This document shows, piece by piece, positions 44,405-52,288 of a stretch of DNA of 64,000 nucleotides (the first letter of the stretch is position 1; the number at the start of each line of letters is the position of its first letter). This stretch comes from Desulfomonile tiedjei (GTDB lineage Bacteria > Desulfobacterota > Desulfomonilia > Desulfomonilales > Desulfomonilaceae). Both the position numbers and the translations under genes were made by a program. Where the stretch lies: assembly GCA_016218715.1 (NCBI GenBank), contig JACRDG010000053.1, positions 124,001 to 188,000 on the forward strand, in the 5' to 3' direction. The notes under the pieces are model-generated. The model searched no databases. It was not told the origin of the DNA and was given only the letters and a program-made list of their open reading frames with translations.

Positions 44405-46087
44405 TCACCGCATGAAGCTATGAGAGGACCGGCTCTGCGGCGAATTGCTCGCCAGGTACGGACCGTCTCGCATGCCGACTTGAGAGACGAACAAGCGAAC
44501 ATCACGGGGTCCACGTTTCTCCGTACCCAGGCTTACATCCCTCGGTAAGCGCTCGGGGCGGGATCTCGTGTGCACGAGAATTCGCAATCGGTTGCCGGGA
44601 TAGTGGAGATTCAACAAGGATTTGATGCTGTAGTCGTTCAAGTAACCGACTTCTCGCGCCCTTGGAGTCTCATCCTCATAATGCCTGATCGCTGCCGGAA
44701 GGTTGTAAATATGCACCGTAACTTCGGCAGGCAGGCGAGGCACGATTGCCCCCAACTTCTTGAAAAAGAGCGAGGATATCTTCCCGCTGTCCGCCACTTC
44801 AGGATAGTGTCGCAGCAACGGAGAGCTTGCCATGAGTGACACGGCGACCGCGGCCGCAAATCCGATGCAACAATAGTTCAGACGCATCATGCCGAGCGAG
44901 GCTGCCGGCGGTGCTTCGCTACACGACTCACACCTGTTCCTCGCGGACGCCTCTCTCGCGTACCGCAGACCGTTAACCAGCACCCAACTCAACAATGCAG
45001 AAAATGGAATCACGGCCACATACATATTGCGATGGCTGAAGGTCGCGCTGAGCACGAATACCGCAAGCGGTAAACACAGCCAAACCGCAAGAAAACAAGG
45101 CACTCTTACGTTCGTTCGACCAGACGGATCACGCCGACCAATGCCTACGAGGACGCACCCCGCGGTCAAAATGACGAGAAGGAATATAAATCGGGACTGG
45201 AGCATCACGGCAGAGATGTTCAACAGGTCCTGGGGGTACAGGAGATCGTGAAAGTAGAGAACCACAATGTCCATGGACTTTGCGATGGCATTCGTGATGC
45301 TGACGGGGTTCTCCGGGTACCCGCCCATGCTACCGAGGAGGTGTATTCTCCAGGCCAGGTAACCGAGCGTCGCGAGGAAAAAGATCGCGCTGCCACGCGC
45401 GGCCGCCAGAAATCTCTCCCGAACTCGGGCTTTCTCCGAGAACACCCCGTGATAAGCAAGCACGAGGCAGGGAAAGAAAATTGCGGTCTCCTTGGCGCCG
45501 AGGGCCAACACGTAGCTGCAGACCGCGGCCACAACAGCCCTTCTGCTTGGTGAGGTCCCAGGCCCGGTTCTGACAAGGAGACAGAGCGCGGCGAGCAAAA
45601 ACAAAGCTGCCAGAGAATCGTGACGCAGCGCGGGCGCCGGAACGCTTTCCACCAGGATCGGATGAATCGCGAACAGCGCAGCGGCAGTGCCGGCGACCCA
45701 GAGGTCGCCTCGGGTGAGGAACCAGACCAACCAGCCCGCCAGCGCGACTACGAGTAGGTGCAGGGCCAGGTCAGTCAGATGGTACCCGAAAGGATTCAAC
45801 CCCCAGATGGCGTGATCGAGCGCGTAGGACAGGACCGCGATCGGTCTGTAAAACTTCCCCCGTTCGACGAAACTCGTGCCTGCCATCAGAGGTGTGGTGA
45901 AGACTCTCTGCAGGTCGCGGTAGGAAGCAACGGACGCGGTTTCGATGAGGGTCAGGGTGTCGGTGCCGGTAAAGAAATACCCGAGGGTAGGCTTGTAGGC
46001 GAAAAACCCGATCAGGCACACGAACCCGATCGCGCCCCACATCTTCAGACAGCCTGCCTTTTTACGACATGTCCGGTCCTCAGGCAT
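44405..46087 (-). CDS. polytopic membrane glycosyltransferase-like protein (GT39/TMTC type)
   Basis: This encodes 560 residues with about ten membrane helices. FYRPIAVLSYALDHAIWGLN followed by PFGYHLTDLALHLL closely resembles the luminal-loop motif of TMTC/GT39-like mannosyltransferases that use polyprenyl-phosphate sugars. The acidic residue in FFTGTDTLTLIE matches the catalytic aspartate position. The tetratricopeptide repeats common in this group are missing; a 150-residue soluble C-terminus follows instead. It is convergent with the phenol cluster. Start ATG 46087 has a weak ribosome site; ATG 46042 is an alternative. Confidence 0.75.
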   Translation of the reverse strand: MPEDRTCRKKAGCLKMWGAIGFVCLIGFFAYKPTLGYFFTGTDTLTLIETASVASYRDLQRVFTTPLMAGTSFVERGKFYRPIAVLSYALDHAIWGLNPFGYHLTDLALHLLVVALAGWLVWFLTRGDLWVAGTAAALFAIHPILVESVPAPALRHDSLAALFLLAALCLLVRTGPGTSPSRRAVVAAVCSYVLALGAKETAIFFPCLVLAYHGVFSEKARVRERFLAAARGSAIFFLATLGYLAWRIHLLGSMGGYPENPVSITNAIAKSMDIVVLYFHDLLYPQDLLNISAVMLQSRFIFLLVILTAGCVLVGIGRRDPSGRTNVRVPCFLAVWLCLPLAVFVLSATFSHRNMYVAVIPFSALLSWVLVNGLRYAREASARNRCESCSEAPPAASLGMMRLNYCCIGFAAAVAVSLMASSPLLRHYPEVADSGKISSLFFKKLGAIVPRLPAEVTVHIYNLPAAIRHYEDETPRAREVGYLNDYSIKSLLNLHYPGNRLRILVHTRSRPERLPRDVSLGTEKRGPRDVRLFVSQVGMRDGPYLASNSPQSRSSHSFMR

Positions 46088-46262
46088 GTGACGGCCCCGA
46101 AACGAGTTACCGGCCCTTCAAGGGACGACCTTCAGCATAAACGCAGTAACCGTAGCCGGCTCATTGAAGTGGTGTCAACAAAAAAGCGAACTGCGCGCGC
46201 AATGACTGACCGGGCACCTCCGGGGCCTTTCCCGATTTGGCTGCCATATTTCTCTACGATTA

Positions 46263-48536
46263 CTACCCGGGCTCGGCGAGGAGTGCCAAAATCTCGGTGA
46301 GGCCTCTCTCGAAGGCATGCATGACCGCGGTCTTCCCATGATTGTCCGCCGCGTTGACATCGGCCCCCCAGGTACGCAGTAGTCTTACGCCTTCGATGTT
46401 CCGCTTGACCACCGCCCATGCAAGCGCGGTTCGCCCCTCATGGTCCTGCGCATCGAGGTCCGGCCCTGAAGCGAGCACAAGTTTGATCAGATCGGGCGAC
46501 TTGTTGAAGCAAGCCCACATGAGGCATGTCATGCCGTTCTGGTCTCTCAGATCCGGGTCGCCGCCTCCGTCGAGGAGCAGCTCCATGAGATCGGGGTCGC
46601 CTTGAAGCGCTGCCCAGGTCATGGCTGTTCGGCCCGTGTTGTCCTGGACGTTCACATCCGCGCCTCTTTCCAGAAGGTATCGAGCAACGGCGGTGCGATT
46701 CTTGTAACACGCCCAACTCAATGGTGTCCTGCCGGAGCTGTCGGTACTGTTGATATCAACGCCGAGGTTCAACAGGTACTCCACATCATTGACAGATCCT
46801 CGCAAGCAGGCTTCCATCAAGAGGTCGATGTTGTGCCGCAGGCTTTCGATATCTTCGAGGACCGTCTCCGATCTGATTTCCGGGTATCCGTTTCCCACGG
46901 TCACGTCCGGCCTGCCCAGGTCGGCCGCAGCACGTTGCCGGGCCGCCGAGGAGGGAGCCCATTCCAGCAAGAGGTCGGCGATCTCGGCGTGCCCATGCAC
47001 GCCGGCCCATGCCAGGGCATTGAATCCCGCTTCATCCTGGGCCTCTGTATCGGCGCCGCCTTCCAGCAGCAGTGCGACGATTGGGATGTGGCCCTTGTAC
47101 GCTGCCTTCATCAACGACGTATGGCCTCCCGTGGTAGCCGCGTTCACATCCGCCCCGTGATGCAAGAGGAGGCGTGCGATCTCCTCCCATCCCGCGGAGC
47201 AAGCCCGGATCAGAGCGGTTTTTCCATCTCTGTCCCCCACGTTGACCTCAGCGCCTCTTTCCAGCAGCAGTTTGACCACCTCCAGGTGCCCCCGGTGAGC
47301 CGCTCGCATAAGGGGAGTGAGACCATATTCATTCCGCGTGTCGACATCTTCTCCAGCGTCCAGCAGATGAGTGACGTCCTCGACCATCCCTTGGGCCGCG
47401 GCCCCGGTGAGAGTCAACTCCCCTTCTTTTCCCGACGCCTCCACGAGGTAACCTCGATCGAGGGTGAGATCCAGCGTTTCAGTAAACCCCTCATCGGAGA
47501 CCTCGATCAGTGCCTCCATGGTGGTTGCTTCTTCAGGAGTGAGGTCAGCCCCTCTTTCCAGGAGCAATTCGACCACCCCGCCGTGACCCTCCTGTGAGGC
47601 CCAGGCAAGAGCGCCTATGTTCGCGCGGTCCACGATGTCGGGCCGTGCCCCCTGGTCCAGCAACATGCGCACCACCTGGATGCGGCCGGTTCTCGCGGCC
47701 CACATGAGCGCGGTTCTGCCGGCCGAGTCCTGCAGGTCGACCTGAGCTCCCCGATCGAGAATGAGCTTCACCGCGGGCACATGGCCTTTGTCCGCGGCCA
47801 CCATGAGTGCGTTCCACCCCGCTTTGTCCTGGGCGTCGACGTTGGCTCCCTTGTCCAGGAGCACCTCCATGGCCTCAAGGTGGCCTCGGTTGGCTGCTTT
47901 CATCAATGCGGTGCGCCCCGCTTCATCGACAGCGTTGACGTCCGCGCCTCTCTTCATCAAGAGGTTCATCAGCCCGAGGTTGCCGTTGAATGTGGCTCTC
48001 ATCAACGGCGTTCGTCCTGCCTCGTCTCGCGTTTCGCGGTCCGCGCCGGCATCCAGCAGCTTCGCCACTATCAAGGACTCGCCTGACAGGAGTGCGAGCA
48101 TCAGCGCCGTCTTGCCTTCATGGGACCGTATTTCGGTGTTCGCGCCGGCATCCAGTAAGAGCTTGACCATCTCTCGTCGGCCTGATTGGACGCACCTCAT
48201 GAGTACGGTGTACCCATCGTTGTCCTGGGCGTTCCGATCAGCCCCCATTTCTATCAGCATCTTCGCCAACGAAGCGTTTTCCGTGAGGCACGCGCCGAAG
48301 AGTGCGGTGTAGCCTCGGTGGTCGCTGACATGGACGTCGGCTTTTGCCTGGAGCAGCATTTTGGCAATCGTCCCCTGTCCGGCCGACGCGGCAATCAGTA
48401 GGGGTGTGGCCCCCGACTCGTCTCGGACATTGACGTCCGTCCCCTTGTCGAGAAGCTCTTTGATCAGGTGTCGGTCACGTTTCTGGACGGCTTCGATCAG
48501 GCGATTGCCTTTTTCTCTCCCGAATATCTTGAGCAC
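46263..48536 (-). CDS. large ankyrin-repeat protein (about 22 repeats)
   Basis: This encodes 757 residues, nearly all 33-residue ankyrin repeats of the type GRTALMKAANRGHLEAMEVL. I count about 16 repeats, a 36-residue linker (around PDVTVGNGYPEIRSE), then six more. Repeat 11 is degenerate. It has no signal peptide or membrane helix, so it is cytoplasmic. Such long arrays act as protein-binding scaffolds; no target is suggested. The high identity between repeats implies recent duplication within the gene. Confidence 0.92.
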   Translation of the reverse strand: MLKIFGREKGNRLIEAVQKRDRHLIKELLDKGTDVNVRDESGATPLLIAASAGQGTIAKMLLQAKADVHVSDHRGYTALFGACLTENASLAKMLIEMGADRNAQDNDGYTVLMRCVQSGRREMVKLLLDAGANTEIRSHEGKTALMLALLSGESLIVAKLLDAGADRETRDEAGRTPLMRATFNGNLGLMNLLMKRGADVNAVDEAGRTALMKAANRGHLEAMEVLLDKGANVDAQDKAGWNALMVAADKGHVPAVKLILDRGAQVDLQDSAGRTALMWAARTGRIQVVRMLLDQGARPDIVDRANIGALAWASQEGHGGVVELLLERGADLTPEEATTMEALIEVSDEGFTETLDLTLDRGYLVEASGKEGELTLTGAAAQGMVEDVTHLLDAGEDVDTRNEYGLTPLMRAAHRGHLEVVKLLLERGAEVNVGDRDGKTALIRACSAGWEEIARLLLHHGADVNAATTGGHTSLMKAAYKGHIPIVALLLEGGADTEAQDEAGFNALAWAGVHGHAEIADLLLEWAPSSAARQRAAADLGRPDVTVGNGYPEIRSETVLEDIESLRHNIDLLMEACLRGSVNDVEYLLNLGVDINSTDSSGRTPLSWACYKNRTAVARYLLERGADVNVQDNTGRTAMTWAALQGDPDLMELLLDGGGDPDLRDQNGMTCLMWACFNKSPDLIKLVLASGPDLDAQDHEGRTALAWAVVKRNIEGVRLLRTWGADVNAADNHGKTAVMHAFERGLTEILALLAEPG

Positions 48537-48846
48537 GTATCGTTCCTTTCGGCTTCCGGCCGCCGGGTGAAGGAATCAGGACCGTCGGATGAGATCGATC
48601 CGATTCCACAAGGAATATCGGGCGTCCGCGCGATTGGAGTTCGATGTTTCCGGTTATTGTCCTGTCTTGGGCATAACTTGAGCCTCGAAGCGGCATACAC
48701 AGATAGGTATCTGTCATACCCTCACGGATGTCAACCGGCTTGTGTAACGAGAACACCGATGGGGGTCCCAAAACCGACGTGCGAAATACTTGCTGCATCG
48801 ACCCGTTCCTGTATACTTTGGACAACGGAGACCGGAGGCAGTCCAG
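48537..48846. promoter_or_regulatory. divergent intergenic region
   Basis: This 310-bp stretch between the leftward ankyrin gene and the rightward PilZ gene must hold both promoters. I see no clear consensus or gene. Confidence 0.35.
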
Positions 48847-49377
48847 ATGCCGAAACGCAGAATTGTCATCAGAGAGTTTATCGGCGATGTTCGTGACGGG
48901 AAGACCGACTACGAACTCATGCAGAAGTACGACCTCGACCCGTGGGGTCTCAAGAATGCGCTGGCAAAGATGGTGGAAATCAAGGCCTTGCTGCCGAGTG
49001 ACCTGGAGAGCCGGCAGCCTCACTCGGGATCCGCTGCGGACAGCGCCGACCGCCGCGAGTTTCCTCGGCAGTACGTCTTGTTCTCATTCCCCGTGTACCT
49101 TGCCAAAGATCTCCAGTCTGAGGGCTTCGTAAACGACATCAGCGAAAGAGGGCTCCAGGTAACCGGTCTTGAATTCGCCGTGGGAGATACCAAGAGTCTC
49201 TTGATCCGCGCGGACGAGTTTGCGGACATTTATCCGTTCGTATTCGACGCCACCTGCCGATGGAGTACCCGAGAAACAACGACCGACCAATTCACTGTAG
49301 GGCTGGAGATAGCCAATATCTCCGATCGTGGCCGGGAAGAGCTTCGCAACCTGATCGATCTGCTGGCATTTCCCTGA
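48847..49377 (+). CDS. PilZ-domain protein with N-terminal helical module
   Basis: This encodes 176 residues. The first 55 (IREFIGDVRDGKTDYELMQK, then YDLDPWGLKNALAKM) look like a small helix-turn-helix module. A PilZ barrel follows: FVNDISERGLQVTGLEFAVG is the D/NxSxxG-type strand of the c-di-GMP site, and CRWSTRET and FTVGLEIANIS complete it. The RxxxR half of the nucleotide motif is only partly visible (RREFPRQYV). This two-part arrangement is common in Deltaproteobacteria. It probably senses cyclic di-GMP. Confidence 0.8.
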   Translation: MPKRRIVIREFIGDVRDGKTDYELMQKYDLDPWGLKNALAKMVEIKALLPSDLESRQPHSGSAADSADRREFPRQYVLFSFPVYLAKDLQSEGFVNDISERGLQVTGLEFAVGDTKSLLIRADEFADIYPFVFDATCRWSTRETTTDQFTVGLEIANISDRGREELRNLIDLLAFP

Positions 49378-49473
49378 GCGCTCCTATGGATTCGGTACAG
49401 TTCCCGGGACGCGGGACCGCTCCGCCAAAGCCGGCAAACGGATCGGTCGTTTGTTTCGGCAGCTACTAGAAAC

Positions 49474-49851
49474 TTATGCGGGACCGTTGAGGTACTCGGT
49501 AATCTTCTTCGGGAAGGCTCTCGTATCGATGGGCTTGGCTATGTATCCGCTGCATCCCGCAGAAAGGGCTTTGTCTTCGTCTCCTTTCATGGCGTGTGCG
49601 GTCAGAGCCACAACGGGGATGTGTTTTGTCCGTGGATCCTGCTTCAGGGCCGCTGTGGCTGTCAGGCCGTCCATGCCCGGCAGCGAAATGTCCATGAGTA
49701 TCAGCGCCGGCTGGAGCGCCCCTGCTATGCGAATACCGTCTTCAGCGGTCCATGCCTGGAGCACCTCACACTCCGCCGCTTCCAGCAATGCCGTTACCAG
49801 CTCCATATTCGGCCTATTGTCTTCGACCACGAGTATTCTTTCGCCTGCCAT
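49474..49851 (-). CDS. stand-alone receiver-domain response regulator
   Basis: This encodes 125 residues, one CheY-like domain. ILVVEDNRPNMELVTALLE gives the acidic pocket, Asp54 in LILMDISLPGMDG is the phosphorylation site, and VVALTAHAM and GYIAKPID supply the switch threonine and lysine. There is no output domain, as in DivK/CheY-type proteins. ATG 49851 is chosen for GGGGAAGG upstream; the longer frame lacks similarity. Confidence 0.93.
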   Translation of the reverse strand: MAGERILVVEDNRPNMELVTALLEAAECEVLQAWTAEDGIRIAGALQPALILMDISLPGMDGLTATAALKQDPRTKHIPVVALTAHAMKGDEDKALSAGCSGYIAKPIDTRAFPKKITEYLNGPA

Positions 49852-50213
49852 GTGCCACACCTTCCCCTGAGTGGTGAATCCGCGCTGCCCTTCTATCCCC
49901 CCTGGGGGGGTTGCGTCGCGCGTGACGGAATGCACCAAACCGGCTGCTAACCAAACTGCCGGCCAGCCCAGTCGCTCGGAGAAACAAACCCTCGTACGGC
50001 CGATGGACCTTACCGGTGCTCGCTCCCGGGATGACCCGGTCAGGCCTCGGCAATGAATAGAGACAGACTGTATTGTACATCGTTGAGTTGCCAAGGTCAA
50101 AGACTTGCCCGTGCGGCCTCCAAGGCAATCGCGGCGGTCTTGCCAACGACCCGGCATTCGTGAGATAGTCCGCTCCGATGCTGTCCATGGCAACTCATGG
50201 GGAGGTGACGAAC
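49852..50213. promoter_or_regulatory. divergent intergenic region
   Basis: This stretch between the leftward receiver gene and the rightward FMN reductase contains the C/G-run CCCCCCTGGGGGGG near 49899. No gene is supported. Confidence 0.35.
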
Positions 50214-50789
50214 ATGAAAGTCGTGGCTTTTAATGGCAGCCCTCGCAGAGACGGCAATACCACGATCCTCATCAATCGGGTGTTTGAAGAGCTGGATAGA
50301 GAGGGGATCGAAACCGAGCTGTACACGCTTGCGGGGAAACGGATCCGGGGTTGTGTTGCCTGCTACAAGTGCTGGTCCAAGAAAAACGGGCGCTGCGCCA
50401 ACGACGAAGACGTGTTGAACGAATGTATCGAGAAGATCGTCGCGGCTGACGGCGTGATTTTCGGGTCACCGACGTATTTCATGAATGTGACCCCCGAACT
50501 CAAGGCGCTTATCGACCGCACGGGCATGGTGGCCATGGCCAATGGCGGGATGTTCCGGCGTAAGGTCGGCGCGGCCGTGGTGGCGGTGCGCAGGGCCGGC
50601 GCGGTCCACGTGCTGGACTCGATTCACCACCACTTCCTCATGGCGCAAATGATCGTCCCCGGTTCCCGGTACCTCAACATCGGGTACGGCCTGGACAAAG
50701 GGGAAGTGGAAAAGGACCAGGAAGGCATGCTCACCATGCAGACCCTCGGCGAGAATATGGCCTGGCTGCTGAAAAAACTCCAAGTTTGA
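50214..50789 (+). CDS. flavodoxin-fold NAD(P)H-dependent FMN reductase
   Basis: This encodes 191 residues. KVVAFNGSPRRDGNTTILIN is the FMN phosphate loop, and GVIFGSPTYFMNVTPELKAL is the second flavin loop. CVACYKCWSKKNGRC near residue 50 has the cysteine spacing seen in iron-sulfur flavoproteins, so a 4Fe-4S cluster is possible. It probably shuttles electrons in the cytoplasm. GGGGAGGTGAC precedes ATG 50214. It forms a likely unit with the HNH gene 15 bp downstream. Confidence 0.88.
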   Translation: MKVVAFNGSPRRDGNTTILINRVFEELDREGIETELYTLAGKRIRGCVACYKCWSKKNGRCANDEDVLNECIEKIVAADGVIFGSPTYFMNVTPELKALIDRTGMVAMANGGMFRRKVGAAVVAVRRAGAVHVLDSIHHHFLMAQMIVPGSRYLNIGYGLDKGEVEKDQEGMLTMQTLGENMAWLLKKLQV

Positions 50790-50804
50790 CCGGAGGGCGA
50801 ACGG

Positions 50805-51185
50805 ATGTCACCACGGACTCCTCGCAAAGAGGGTGGCAAACTGGATGAGGTCCTTGCGGAGGCTCGCCGAAACCGGGAGCAACGAGATGTGGCCTATCGA
50901 GGGCGTGCGCTCAAACTGTTCCCGCCGATCTGTGCGCGATGCGGCCGCGAATTCTCGGGCAAGCGGCTTCGTGAGCTGACCGTCCATCACAAGGACCACG
51001 ACCACGACAACAACCCTCCTGACGGCAGCAACTGGGAGCTGCTCTGCATCTACTGCCACGACATGGAGCACCAGAAGTATCTCGATGAGGACGAATACGA
51101 CGACGCGTCGGGCGGCAGCCAGGACCGCGGCGCGGGGTACAAGCCGTTCGCTTCGCTGGGGGACTTGCTGAAGGACAAGAAGTAG
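50805..51185 (+). CDS. HNH nuclease, YajD family
   Basis: This encodes 126 residues. CARCGREFSGKRLRELTVHH with KDHDHDNN and NWELLCIYCHDMEHQK gives a treble-clef HNH site with two Cys pairs for zinc. The YajD family is small and of uncertain role. The C-terminal 35 residues are acidic then basic and probably flexible. It follows the FMN reductase closely. Confidence 0.85.
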   Translation: MSPRTPRKEGGKLDEVLAEARRNREQRDVAYRGRALKLFPPICARCGREFSGKRLRELTVHHKDHDHDNNPPDGSNWELLCIYCHDMEHQKYLDEDEYDDASGGSQDRGAGYKPFASLGDLLKDKK

Positions 51186-51365
51186 CCGGCCGATGAGATG
51201 TTTATCGGCACTGGGCTGTCACAAGGCCCCGCTGTGTCGCGGAGGCCGGTGAGTGGTCCGGCAGCGCCTCTCCAGTACCGTAGTCGCTGCGAAGCGCAGC
51301 GTCGCAAGGGCCATGCTGAGCCTGCCCGTACGGCCCGTTGCGGTGAACGGTCTGCCTCGGCAGTG

Positions 51366-51566
51366 GCCGGCAAGATGCCGGCCCCACTGAACAGCCCCGG
51401 GCAGGCGGCCTGGGTAAGACACACAGTATTTGCGGCACCGAGCAGCACTGGGAAGGCATCAGCTCCCTCCCCTTCCCCAGACGGCTGGTTCATGCCACCC
51501 TGCCGACCATAGGCATGCTTCTCTTCGCTTCGCTTCTCTTCAGTGGGGCCGGCATCTTGCCGGTCC
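51366..51566. repeat. inverted REP pair (BIME) left of the RAYT gene
   Basis: A forward REP core at 51366-51396 (CCGGCAAGATGCCGG then CCCCACTGAACAGCC) and a reverse core at 51541-51566 (CAGTGGGGCC then GGCATCTTGCCGGTCC) bound a 201-bp unit. The reverse core ends one base before the stop codon of the transposase. The inner sequence (GGCATCAGC then TCCCTCCCC) resembles that of the right-hand pair. The rest of this gap holds no gene. Confidence 0.75.
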
Positions 51567-51567
51567 T

Positions 51568-52023
51568 TCAGAACCCAGATCCAAAGCCCACCCAGGGGTA
51601 CTCCTCCAAGTCAGGCCATCTGGTGAAAGGGTTGCCCAGGATGTAGCCGGCCTTTTGCAGCAATTCGGCCTCATCCCTCACGATCCGGTCGCGATACTCC
51701 CGTTGCCAAACCGGTGCTGTCCTCTCCCAGCCCTTCACTAACTTCTTGGCAGCAAATGATTTCCAGGAGTGAACGATCCTCTGAAGCAGGAATTCCTCAA
51801 AAGGGATCACCAGAACGTGGATGTGGTCGTCCATAACGACATAGGCGGGGAGTGCGTAACGCTGGTTCTCGAAGTGCCTGACAGTGTTCATTACACAGGT
51901 TCGCTCCTCGGGGCCGAGAGGCGGTTGCCGCTGCGCGAGACGCCAGGTGATCAAATACACCGAGCCCTGCAAGCGCCAGTGGGGAAGCCTTCGCCAATAG
52001 ATCGTTAGTTCAGGTGTCTTCAT
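51568..52023 (-). CDS. REP-associated tyrosine transposase (RAYT)
   Basis: This encodes 151 residues of the Y1/IS200-like fold. The metal-binding HxH is HIH at 67-69 in YVVMDDHIHVLVIP. Tyr128 in GYILGNPF is the likely nucleophile, by comparison with the YI..NP motif of RAYTs. VWQREYRDRIVRDEAEL is the typical linking segment. RAYTs nick and join REP hairpins and are thought to spread them. Here the gene lies between two inverted REP pairs. The frame runs upstream of ATG 52023 only by translating REP sequence, so that ATG is preferred. Confidence 0.9.
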   Translation of the reverse strand: MKTPELTIYWRRLPHWRLQGSVYLITWRLAQRQPPLGPEERTCVMNTVRHFENQRYALPAYVVMDDHIHVLVIPFEEFLLQRIVHSWKSFAAKKLVKGWERTAPVWQREYRDRIVRDEAELLQKAGYILGNPFTRWPDLEEYPWVGFGSGF

Positions 52024-52065
52024 TGAAAGGCTCGTCAGGAGGATAAGCCAGAAGAATGGAATCCA

Positions 52066-52253
52066 GGACCGGCAAGATGCCGGCCCCACTGAACAGCCAG
52101 GGGCCGGGACTCGAAGAAAGACAGCGTAGTTGATCAACCGAGCACCACGCGGGGAGGCATCAGCGCCTTCCCCCCCGAAGCCAAGCTTTTCTGGCCCAAT
52201 CACACTATCGCGCAGCTCTCTTCTCTTCAGTGGGGCCGGCATCTTGCCGGTCC
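52066..52253. repeat. inverted REP pair (BIME) right of the RAYT gene
   Basis: A forward core at 52066-52098 (GGACCGGCAAGATGCCGG then CCCCACTGAACAGCC) and a reverse core at 52228-52253 bound a 188-bp unit similar in layout and inner sequence to the left-hand pair. It separates the transposase gene from the end of purL. Confidence 0.75.
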
Positions 52254-52288
52254 TTGCCTTCAGAAACCTGCCCTGCTGCCGACTTCGG

